This document shows positions 13,342 through 24,685 of a DNA stretch of 64,000 nucleotides, piece after piece. Each line of letters opens with the position of its first letter. Positions within the stretch are counted from its first letter, which is position 1. Source of the stretch: Parus major. Its lineage: Eukaryota > Chordata > Aves > Passeriformes > Paridae. The position numbers were made by a program, and so were the translations under genes. The stretch lies in NCBI RefSeq assembly GCF_001522545.3, contig NC_031768.1:95917669-95981668 (forward strand), read 5' to 3'. The notes under the pieces are model-generated. The model was not told the origin of the DNA. It was given only the letters and a program-made list of their open reading frames with translations, and searched no databases.

Positions 13342-15818
13342 GTAAGTTTTGCAAGTGACATAAAAGAGTATCCCATTTCACATCCTGAGATTAGAAACTT
13401 CACTATTGTGACAGAAATTCTTATAATAGATGATGCTTGTAGAGAAAGATGTGCTTACTTGGGTAGCTTTGGCAGCCAGTATGATTTGGCTGCTATGAAA
13501 CTAGTGCAAATGTCACAGATTTGGCTCCATTCCCAGCTCTTTTGTGAATTTGCCCAAAAATTATCACTCAATCTAGTCATCTTGTTTTGTTTCCTCAGTG
13601 GTGCCAGGCTTTGGACTGCCCACACACGACTTTGCAAACTACCTAATCTAGTGGGTCCCTATTACAGCTAAGGGAGGAAAAAAAAGGCAAATCCTCAGTA
13701 GGCTTTTAAACATAAGGCAAAAATCTTTAAGTTCATTCTGTATTCAGTGGGGAGCCAGTGGAGAACAGAGCACTAGGGAAATGAGTTGCCTGTGTTTCTA
13801 AATAGACAAGTTGCTGCATTCTATCATCTTGGGCTGTTTTCAGTCTGTGTAGCTGTATTTCCAGATAATGAGGCACAATTTCTACAAAGCAGCTTTAAAT
13901 CCTGCTTCATGTGATGAAATGTTTCAATGCTTTTCATTTTCTTGTTTTGTGTTCTGTAAAAAACCTGGAGAACAATAACAGGGAGTTGATTGAAAAAATA
14001 TTGGGGACTATCAGGGGCTTCAGAAAAAAATTTCAATTCCTAAATATGCTAATATCTACAATTTTCTAAAAGCAGCAGTTTTGTGGCATTTACTTTAGTG
14101 CACCTTTTTCATTAAATAAAACTTTATGAGAGTTAAACTTTAATGCATTTTTTGTCTGTGTTGACAATTCGGATGGGTCTTGGGATTTGTTTGTGTGTTT
14201 ATTTATTTCCTCTTAATTGGATTATAAATGGTCACAGAGCCAATTCAGTCTCTACAGTCTATAATTTAATGATGTTCTGAACCTATTTCTGAAAGTTGCC
14301 CACAGAGGAGCTGTACTGACAAAGATGCCACCTTCTCTTTTCATGGTGTAATTAAGCTTTACCTGGCTACCAATAAATTAATTTACAAGGTCTTCCTATA
14401 ATTTAAATGAAATGTGAAAATTATCCCTTCTTTGACTTATTTTCAGGAAGCTGTATCAATATAATTTAAGAAATTAAATCTTACCCTGTTGCTTTCAGAC
14501 AGCTGATCTTAAAATCAGCTCCAACTCCTTGCTTTCTCTCCTTTTCTACCAAAATTTTTATATTTTTTCATAACTAAAAAAGCACACATATTTTGCTGGT
14601 GTCTCTTAGTTAATATGCCATGACACAATACTGGGCATATATCCACAAATGCAACAAATGTAGGGCAACATCTACATTGATGTGTTCTTTTTATTGGTGC
14701 GTTCTTAGATATTTTCTTTCTTCTGTTTATTCAAATACACCTTTTTGCAATATGCCAGGTTGGAACATACAAAAAACAAAAATTAATCCATAATTGAGCA
14801 CAGATAAGGTACACACAGAAGCAGCACAGCTGCAGCCCTGTCATTTTTGCTGAATTTATTGAGTCCAGAGAGATAGAACTGTTTCATGTGCTATGTCATG
14901 TGGACTAGGAGATGGAAAACAGGCCCTGGGCCATTAGTAAGAATGAAGCCTTTGAGGCTTTCACCTCTGAAGAAAAGATAACACCCCTGGAGAATACCAG
15001 CATAGAAGGGATTTCTGGTGCAGACATCCTAGCAGATGTGACAGCACCCAAACTGCTTTCTCCCATGAAGTCCTGCTGACACAGACATGTTTTGGAGTGC
15101 TCCTGTAAGAAAATTTTTAGGGATAGGTGAGCTTTAAAAGCAAACTGTCAAAGCCACAAGGCTGTGCTACTGTAGTTCAGCTGAATTTAAATATTAGAGA
15201 TTTCAGGAGACCAAAAGATTTACAGCCTCATTACACTGAAAATAGCTGCAATTTTCATGTTCTTGAGTTTTGAGGAGCTTTAAAAAGTTTTCTCCTATAA
15301 CTTGGGGCTTCTATGCAATACAAGGAAAACTGCATCAAAAGAATGAGTGTCTGGGTCAAGACAAAGCCATAATTCCCAAGCTTGGAAGGAAAAGACATGT
15401 AGTCAGAACCAGGTCAGCGACCCAGTGTTGCACCTCGGAAGATTTGCTTCTGGTGCTCTTTTTGGTATCCAGGGAACAGGGAGAAGAAGCCTTGTGCTCA
15501 CCCCTGACAAGAGGTGCTGCCCCAACCTACCAACCACCAATCTTCAGCTTCATTTAAAGCTGCAGCTGGCCTAATTTAGCCCTGCTGTGGCACAGGCAAA
15601 GCTATTAGAAGGTCATTACCACAGGACTGCTCACAGCAATCTGCTATTTTAAGGCAATGGTTTTTGCCTATACCTACAGACACTCCAGTGTTAGAGAGAA
15701 ATGGTTCCCAAACACACAAATGCCAAAAAACACTGGAATGAACAACTCTGTTTGCTGTATGTGATGATGCACTACCTTGCTGTTCTTAACTGATCTTATT
15801 TTTTTGATTCAACTCTAG
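13342..15818. other. Noncoding DNA, possible intron of the chain
   Basis: No gene is seen. The open frame that starts in segment A continues to 13671 (138 codons in all) if the donor at 13342 is not used. About 14150-14420 is rich in homeodomain-type TAAT/ATTA words and low in simple repeats, which makes it a weak enhancer candidate. A frame at 15270-15557 is unrecognised. Confidence 0.45.
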
Positions 15819-15881
15819 GCAGCTTTGAAACAAAATAAAAATGAAGACAAAACACAGCTGGAAGAAAATGATCAGCATAAA
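15819..15881 (+). other. Exon-like segment B (63 bases, in phase)
   Basis: A pyrimidine-rich acceptor (TTGATTCAACTCTAG) precedes 63 bases, followed by the strong donor AAA|GTAAGT. Only frame 0 is open and the length is a multiple of three, so it would be a symmetric exon of 21 residues. It is very hydrophilic and begins AALKQNKNEDKTQLEEN. It joins segments A and C without changing frame. I do not recognise the peptide. Its small size and charged composition would fit a linker exon; equally it could be a chance splice-site pair. Confidence 0.25.
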
Positions 15882-16761
15882 GTAAGTAAATAGTCAAATC
15901 AAATTGCAATCATAGGGTACAAAATAAGAGTTTTACATATGACCAAGGGAGTAAAGATTTTTATTGTATTGATTATTAAGGTACCTGAAATCATGACACA
16001 AAAGACAGGAAGATAAGTCTATACCTCAGATAACTTACATTTCAAACTGAACTGAAAACTTAAGAGGTTTTCAAAAAGGATAAACAAGTTCTTTATTCTA
16101 AAAATAATGCAGGTGACGCTAAACACTTGCATATTAAAGATAAGTGTCCAAAGCTGTTTGCAGAGTTCAAAACCTTGTCATATCTGTCAGCTGCATGTAA
16201 CAACTGTTTAGGAGTTTTAAAATTAAGCAAATGGAAAACCCCACAGAATATTACAGAATATGTGGATTTAGTGGTTCAGAGCTTCTAGGTAAAACTATGA
16301 CTTCTCTAGGAACTGCTCATATTTTTAATTACCATTTTGGTATCATGGATGAGATCAAGCTCAGTAGAATTATGGAAGTACTTATAGAGGTACAGTCACT
16401 GTGAACCAGACTTCAAGCTATTGGGAGAGTGACAGAAGTTAAGCCATAAGCAGTCACTCCTTTATATTCAGAATATGTATTTAGTGAATTACCATCTATG
16501 GCTTATTTCTAAGTCACAAAACACAGCCACATGCTTTATGTTTCTTTGCACAGCTCAATTCCCCTGCATCCATCTCTCACCTGCTATTGTAACGTGCAGT
16601 GATTCTTTGTCTGCTCTGTCAACCCCACATATTGCATCTGCCTGAGTCTGAAGTTTCCCCAGCCCCTCAGGAATAGCAGATGTGTCTGCAGCATTAATAT
16701 GTCACACAGTACATCTAGATGTAAGTGAAGTAGCAGCCCGACATGTTCCTCCAGTCTCTAG

Positions 16762-16851
16762 AAAATGCCTTGTAAAAAGTTCTTATATAACCTTGTGAGG
16801 TCATTTCAAAGCACTGTTGAAAATGGAGGGATGTTGGCACCCAAGCTGAAA
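16762..16851 (+). other. Exon-like segment C (90 bases, in phase)
   Basis: The acceptor CCTCCAGTCTCTAG ends at 16761 and the donor AAA|GTAAGC begins at 16852. Of the three frames only frame 0 is open through all 30 codons. The peptide starts KMPCKKFLYNLVRSFQSTVE. A basic, amphipathic helix-like run (KKFLYNLVRSF) is visible. I considered small cytokine or neuropeptide genes, but no diagnostic cysteine pattern or active-peptide motif supports either, so no function is assigned. The length is divisible by three and the phase is the same as in B and D. Confidence 0.25.
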
Positions 16852-17527
16852 GTAAGCACCCTCAGAAATACACCCATTTTAAAAGAGAGACCACTCGATT
16901 AGAGTCGAGCTGAGGACATTGTGTTTAATCCAATGAGGACATTTTTGCCAATTTACTTTTATGGGTAATTTCTCCTGTACCATTTAAGTCAGTAACAGTA
17001 CCCACATGTAGAAACTAATCCATTCTTCTGAACCTAGGGAAAGACTAAGCAGGATTTTGCAAAGGTTATCTGTTTACACAAGACCAAAGTAATGCAAGAG
17101 CTATACACACCATAACAAAGACCCAGAAGGATAGGTAGCTGAACTAAACAATGGCAATGGGGCACTGAAATCTCCAGCAGCCAAAAGCAGTACTTGAGAC
17201 AAATTTTTAAAATTAGGAGCCTGAAGTTAAACACCCACATCCATATGTAGGCAGTGATGTGAGTGGTTTGAGCTGTGAAGGATTCAGGCAACCACTGTTT
17301 ACACTGGAATCACTCATCAAAAATCAGGTCATACACTTCTCAGCCTACATATAGATTTAATGCCTAAATTAGGAAGGAAATTTTGGAAGTCTTGAGTTCT
17401 GAATCCTAAAAACACTAGAAAACTTTAACATAAACATCAAGTCCTCATATATGGTAAATCAGCATAGCCCTATTGGCATAATGAAAAAGCATTCATTTTT
17501 TAATGAGCTGAAGATCTGGCTTTGCAG

Positions 17528-17755
17528 TCTGTTGTGGCATTTGTGTGTCCATGTATGGATAATATCTCTATATTGGCAGGGAGAGATGGAGAGAAACAAG
17601 GGAACAGTCCCAGAAAGCAGGAGTTAGGGGTTCAAGCCAGGATCTGCATCCAATCTGGGCTATCTTGCACACATCACTTTGTGATTCTGAGCATTTTCCC
17701 AAACCAGCCTTCACCTCTAGATACCTGTTTGGACTGTAAAATTCTTACTATGTAG
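17528..17755 (+). other. Exon-like segment D, possible terminal exon
   Basis: An acceptor-like GGCTTTGCAG ends at 17527. Frame 0 then stays open for 75 codons to a TAG at 17753-17755. The phase agrees with segment C. The product contains VCPCMDNISILAGRDGEKQG and a later Cys-rich stretch, unrecognised. An AATAAA hexamer lies downstream at 18003-18008 and could serve as a polyadenylation signal. The pyrimidine tract is only moderate. It should be treated as the possible 3' end of the A-B-C-D chain, not as an established exon. Confidence 0.2.
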
Positions 17756-20700
17756 TCACACAACGCTGAGCAGAAACAGATTATTAGCCCAGTTTGTGCC
17801 CTCACCTGTTGTTCCAAACACTATCAATATTAAATGTACCTGAATTTATAAAATCAGCCCAGACTCTCTGACTTGGCTTTGCAAAATCTGCCCCTGACTC
17901 AGCAAAGAAAAAATACACCTGACAAGCCTTGAATCTGCATCTGCCTAGGTTTGCACAGACTCCATGTAATGGATGTAACTGTGCATGAAATGTTACAATG
18001 ACAATAAATACCCATAAATCTACTAAACTGATGAGCATTCAGTCAGACCTGATTAATGATGCCCTCAAGAGCAGCACCAAGCTGCATTTTCATCCTTAAA
18101 AGTGAAAAGCAACAGTTTTAAAGGACATGAAGCAACAGAGAGGGCCATTTCTCTTCTGAGCCCCTGAGAAATATTTCCAGCATGATTCTGCCCATAAATA
18201 CAAAAGCACTGTGTGGCAGCCAGAACTCCAGGAGATGCAAAGCCCCATCAGCTCCACCACAGGAGGGACAGGAACATAATCTCTGCACCATGGTTGTAAA
18301 GGTGCTATCCAGTACTGGAGCAGAGACTTACAGAACCCCACACCCCCATTGCTACCCTGGAGCACCCCTGAATAAAGTGAGCAGCTTTGGCATTCAGCCT
18401 CATACAGCCAGGCAGAAAATCTCCAAAATTTCCGAACCAGAGCTGGAGTTCATCCAGACAAGGCAAAGGACCACAAGTTCTGATCTGTCTGTGCCCATTC
18501 ATGCAGACATGGCTAAAGAAATGCTAAAGATATGCTGAAGAAATGCTTCCTTGGTAAGCAGCCTTAAGGACTCCTGTACCCCATCCTGTGCCCACACCAG
18601 CAGCTCTTTCTGCCAATCACATGCAAGTTTATGCTGCCAGTGTTATTTAAATGGGCTGAATTGGTTTTTAGAGTATTTAATAAATATTGCCTGCTGGCAT
18701 AAAAGGGATTGAAGAGCTGGAGATCTGAAAGAGCCAAACATCCCTTTTGGCACCTTTGCTCTAATGATGCAACTGTGTCTGTCAGTCTCTGCCAGTCTCA
18801 GCAGACTGGCATTAAAGTGACGTTTTGCACAGGAAAAAGTAAATAAACAGATTATGCTCCATCTGATGCATAAACAGTAGGATTTTATTAAAAGCCACCA
18901 AATGCAACTTCAAACTGCAATGCATTGTACTCTCTGATTCATTTGCAAACAATTTGCCAAGAAATAAAATCCGTCCTTGTGAAGTATTTCTGTTTTAAAT
19001 AATATGTGGGAATAGATTTAGAATTGTTTTCTTCTGGGAGGACAAAGGAGTTCTGATAATTAGGCTACCTGGTTAATTACTAATCCTCTTCAAATATGGC
19101 TAATAGTCTGGTTTGTCAACATAGCTTAATAGAGATGGAAAGGAAATGTGCCTGATTTTCCTAGCCACAGTACTTCCAGAAACGGCAGAGGTGTTTTTCC
19201 TCTCTTTTCCTACTGAGAAGCAGATGTACCATAGGTCAAGGCAAGATCCTGGGCACAAGCACAGTTAAGTTTTGATATTGAGCGCTGTTAGCCTTCCTGG
19301 CTTCTCCCTGCCCTGGTCTATGACCTTGTGAGGTAATTGTAATACTAATTCCAGCAATAAGTATTAATTAAGTTCAGTTTTTGAATTCCTAATTGTTACA
19401 CAATCTCATAAAATAAAAACAGGCATAAGCAGCCACTAAATTTTGGCTACTTGCTATAAAAGGGACTTTATAACATGGCAGACTTTTAGCCTTTGTTCTA
19501 AAAAGACAGCCTTGGAGATTTTGAGCATGACAAATAACTCAATTTTTTCAGTGCACAGTGTTTTTGACAGAAGACTGACCCTCAATCATGTCTCTTTTCT
19601 GGTCTAAAGGGCAGTGCAATGGGTTGGGACCCAGGTGATTTTTGCCCTATTTTCCCCATTCTAATGTCATCTTGAGGTGCATCACTTTACCTCTGCATGC
19701 TGTGGTCACCAGCTGCAAAATTCATTTAGAGCTACAAAATTCCTTTGTGAAGGAATGAAATTACCATCCAAATTGCCCCCTCCAAATTGCCACAGAGGAG
19801 TTATGTCCTATTACCCACATTGAAAAAAAATTGGAGTCAACATTTTTGTTCTAACAGCATCATGGAAATACCAATTACTCTTCAACATACACATATGCAT
19901 TCATTTTACCGAAAAAATTAAGTATAATATAAAGACCACTTAGGTACCTCTAATGAATCAGAAGGAAGATAAAATTAAATACTGTCTAATGAATAGTCTT
20001 CTTTCATCTTTATTAGATTCCCAGAAATATCATCCCAAGTTTGTTTTCTCTTTTAGATTCTTCTAACTCTGCACTTTTAATAGGCATTAAAGATAAAATT
20101 TCACAGACCTAACTTGCAGTCTTCAATGGATGAAGCTGAGTACTTTTATTACAGTTTAATAAATTGTTAATATTGAAGATAAATAATGAAATAACTACTG
20201 TCATGTAACTCCCTACTAACCATCACACAAATATGCTTTCTGACAAAATTTCAACTTATTACTAAAATATATAACCCCTATGCAGGCAAAGGTAATATTT
20301 CTGACATTACTCTTTCTAATAATAATTTTAAGATAAAACCTAATTATTTTTTTTCTAAGAAATATTGGCTTTCATTTGACTAAAACACTCTGAGGCTGCA
20401 TTCACACATTTTGTACAGCTTTATATTTGTTAGAATATAGTAGGGAAGTACTGCAGGCTTACTCTGAGGCAACTGTTTCACATGGAGACATACAGAAGCC
20501 AACAAACTCCCATGAGCCTGGTTATGGCCATCCTGGACTGGCCTTCAGAATTCTCCATCAAAGTTAGCACTTTCATACCAAAGACTCATTCTGCAGTGGC
20601 TTCCTGCTGGCAGATGTGTAATTCCATGCAGAGTAAAATGCATGAGTTTTCTCCAATATTACAAGCTAATTTGAACCTGCTCATCTAACTTTCCTCCAAA

Positions 20701-23700
20701 TTAACACTTGAAATGTCTTTCAAAACACGTCACAGTTTTATGAAACTCCAGTGAAGTCCCATTACTCACTGGCATGTTTCATCTCACTCTCACTCTCCTA
20801 CTTTTAATATTTCATTTTGGAAAACAAATGCAGACATTTATACGTTGTGCAGTCCCATGACTGCAATATTGCTATTGATTTCTTATGTGACAAACCAAAC
20901 ACATATACTCAACAGGATCTGGGCTGGTGTAATGATTTCTGAAAAAATCCACTTTTCACTTTATTAAGAATGTTTGGAGAAATAGCCTCAGAGTTTTACA
21001 CAGGATACATTAAAACTGGAAAATAAGGTTCACTCAGCTACAGCTTTGTTTCTATTGCTAAGCTGTCTTCTCTTCAGCCAGAACCTGATTTGGAACTCCT
21101 TTGGGGGGCTGCAAGAGCCTAGCCAGAATCTGGGGAATCCTCACTCTTCAAATTTATCATTTTCACTGGAGGTAAGCAGAAACTACTGAGGTGTCATATA
21201 AAAACCAACCAACCAACCAAACAACCAAGACATCACCATCAACAACAAACCACCAGAAAACCAAAAACACGTCCAAGCCACCAAAACCTAGGGATATCAT
21301 CTGCTTTGTTTCCTTCTATCTCTGTCACTTTTTTTAATATACCAGGATGGTTCTTTCTTTTTTGTGAGGGCAGTTATAGTTTGATTATTATCTTGCTGCT
21401 CTCTTAGCAACCTGATTAATGTAAGCACATTTTTACTTTTGGTTCTTTGTGTTCAAGATTAAGTAAATTGTTATAGATGCTCTAAAAATTATTAAATAAA
21501 TAATTTTTACAGTGTTTTTGTGATTTGTCCTGAGGCATTGTAACATCTCAGACTGCCAAAACATGACCCAGGTCTCAAGGTTCCTTTCATATCAATGAGA
21601 AATAAAATGGGATTTAACAAAGGCAAAAAGATGAGCTTGAAACCTTTCTAATAGAACAATCATTTGGATGATAAAAAGATGTGAACTGGGAATTCCTACA
21701 AGAGATAACTGAATAAAGGAATGCTTTATCAAAGGCAATTTTTCTTCTACTTCTTTACAAGAGGCTGGCAAAAACAAACTCAAATACGCTTTAAAGTGAA
21801 CATCCTGTGACCTGTGATGAGAGTTTTTTTTGTGTTCTCATTCAATTGAAATGTCCTTCAGAATAGACCAGATCTGGATTTTTTAAAATGTAAATCAAGC
21901 AAGCAAACAAACATAGCAATGAACTCGGTGTTCTTTATACAAGGAGAAGAAGATGATGTTCATCTTTAAGTGAAGAACAAAGGACAAAGGGATTGGAAGC
22001 AAATATTTACCCATATTCCAGTGAACATCGAACATGTGACACATCAAAAGTCTGTAGATTTTTTAAAGGAATTATGGAATTCATTGAGAGCTTTTAATTG
22101 GATGTACTGAGAGCATTACACGTTTCTTGAGAACACTGTAATAGCACATGTAAGTGTTCTCAAGTGCATTTCCGTGAGGGCATGCCCTCTGTATGTCCAG
22201 ACAGAAGGTAAGAAATACTGGCCAGGGCACACTTTAGGGTAGAGTTTTGGAAAGCTCATGGTGCACCTGGTGATCAGTAAAGACCCAGGTCTGAATGGAA
22301 ATACACTGCTCCACTTTTAAGAGCTTCCAGTATCCTAGGACATAGTACAGCACACAACAAGGGAAAAGCAAAGTGAGTTCTCATGCCTTTTTCATAACTT
22401 CCAGGCAGAAAAAGGCCAGAGCCTCTTTTCTAGGGCTTCTCTTGGAACAAACACAGATGTCTGGCACAAAATGTACATTTGTGTTAGTAGTCCATGCCAA
22501 GCTGAAGCTCAGCTTTTCTTGATTTCTCTTCAGCCATTTATCATATGGATGGTGAAGTAATTTGTCTCAAGAGCTCCTTTATCAGTTTAAGAACACCTGA
22601 CCTCCCTTCAGCCCACAGATGAAGGAGGAGAAGCAATGCGCAGAGATGCCTGCAACTTACAGTCTGAGCCCCACAAAGTCCTCATGGACAGTGGGCAGCT
22701 GAGCCTCCAACCCCCTGGGCACAGAGCCTGGCTGCAGGAGCTCAGTGTCCCAGGCTGAGGACAGCAGCAGTGAAATCAGCCCCTCAGGTGGGCATGGTCA
22801 CAGTCACCAAAGTCATGTCCCAAACGCTTTTGTTGTCTGAACTGCAAACTGTGGCCGGAGAAGGAATATTTAGGGAATGACAGCACCTGAAAAAAAAGTG
22901 TGGAAGCAGCACCTACCACTACATTTCATTCTGTTACTTGCAGTCCTTTTGTTATAAAAGTCATACTGTTAAATTCTGGCAAATAATGTGAATAGAAGAA
23001 TTCCTGAAGCATTTCTAAATTCCCAAGTGAAAGCTGCTATATTTAATTTCTTATGACAAAATCTGCAAACAAGTACAGTTCCAAACAATTATCAGATCCT
23101 CAAGTCCTAGGCATAATGCCTAAAAGAAATTGCTTCTTCATTTGCAAAAGAATTCAAAGGCTACATTCTGTATTTCAATATAGCAGATCCCCAAAAAATT
23201 TACTGTATGTCTGTATCAGGCTTAACTAGAAGTTATTGTTAAGCACTAAGGATTTAAATAAAAAAACTACAGAGCATTTTCTTGCAATAAAATGTAACCA
23301 ATCAATATAATAATGCTACCTTTTACTTATCTATATTATTCACAGAACAAGAGCTCTGTTAATAATGTCAATGAATTAATTTGAAGAAATCTTTAATTAA
23401 AAATCCCTAAACATATAGGAAATAATAATTTTCCTGACATTTATCAAAATCTCCAAGTGAATTCCAGATTGAAATCCAATCAAATATCTAAGTAGAGTGT
23501 AAAAGCCACTGCACATTTTAATAAAGGTGTTGCCAAAATAGTGTAGTACTCTGCAATAGTTCAACATAGTATCTTGATCACAAAATGTCTGTGTTCTTCC
23601 CAAAACTCTGTGGAGAGTCAAAAACTCACAATTCCATCCCTTCCTTCCTATTAAAAATCCACCCAGATAATTCGATTTTAAATAAAACCCCAGAAATTCT

Positions 23701-24636
23701 TCTGAAAAGGATTGAAACGTTATGTGGAATTGCAGGCAAAATGGAAGATAATTGATTTTTATGCATGGAAATTTAAATTAAGGCAGTTCATGCATAGAGT
23801 GACAGAATAGAAGTGGGCCTGTTGAGTTAACATATTGCAAAATTCAGCTCTGATTAAACTCATCCAGATTTATATAAGGGGCTAGCCTAAGAAGGCCTTT
23901 TGGGGGATAAAGCAAAACTGAAGTTCCTCACAACATTTCACATCCTCTCACATACCAAAACCTGTTCTGGCAATTACAAAAGCAAGAATTTCACTGGAAG
24001 ATTATTTTCTGCTTCCTATTCCTTCTTATTTTTGTGTGAGTTTTAATATTATATATACAAGATTTAAAAAAAAAAGATGGAAATAGTTTCACCAGAAAAG
24101 CTCAGACTGTGTTTCATAATTTCAAAGTCCATCTTCCAGCCTTTACTGTGTGAAAATAAAGAATTTCAGGTAAAAATATAAAACTGTGCACAACAGCAGA
24201 GTGCGACTGAATCCCTAAAATGCTCTTTGTTTGGATTATGGGAAAAAATGCAAATTATCAGAGCTGAAGCTTCACAGAGTATGGAAGCACTAGATTAGAG
24301 ATGGCCAAGTTACATCTATCCCCGAGTCACTTTACTATTAGATTAAATATTAGTATATAATATAATAAAATAAATATTTACTATTAGATGAAAGATTTTC
24401 ATATTGCTATACCTTTCTAGAACATAGTGCTGCCTTGCAATCATAAAGTCTTGGTTAGTGGAGAAAAGAGCAGGAATTTTGTGGAGACTTCAGTGGAATG
24501 AGATAAATCTAAAATAGTCTTCAAGACCTGTGTGTCATTATGTGCTGGTGCACTTCCAGTCCATGAGAAATGGCACCATGGTTCCTTCTCCTGTTGTACC
24601 TTCAGACCAAAGAATAGCAATTTGGGCTTTTTTTCC

Positions 24637-24637
<1 letters not shown>
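17756..24637. other. AT-rich noncoding DNA, no gene seen
   Basis: No gene or clear transposon is recognised. An A/C-rich low-complexity tract lies at about 21200-21290, beginning with CCAA repeats. A relatively GC-rich patch at about 22595-22860 has no reading frame or repeat identity that I can name. Several stretches (for example 18960-19180) look unlike simple sequence and might be conserved noncoding elements, which cannot be tested here. Confidence 0.5.
21200..21290. repeat. A/C-rich low-complexity tract with (CCAA)n
   Basis: The plus strand is almost purely A and C for about 90 bases, starting with four CCAA-type units and decaying into mixed CAA/CCA words. It resembles the tract at 60.88 kb in composition and in its closing phrase (CCACCAAAA). 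Confidence 0.75.

Positions 24638-24680
<43 letters not shown>
24638..24680 (+). repeat. Poly(A) tract of 43 A
   Basis: An uninterrupted homopolymer of 43 A is directly visible, preceded by a T8-CCC motif. It could be the tail of an old retrocopy, but the upstream sequence shows no recognisable coding or LINE 3' end, so I call it only a homopolymer. Its length is subject to sequencing error. Confidence 0.95.

Positions 24681-24685
<5 letters not shown>

Noticed and set aside
15819..16851. Resemblance of the exon-like peptides to small helical cytokines or cortistatin-like peptides
   Set aside because: Only scattered residues agree. The diagnostic cysteine pairs and active-peptide cores are missing, so no name is given.
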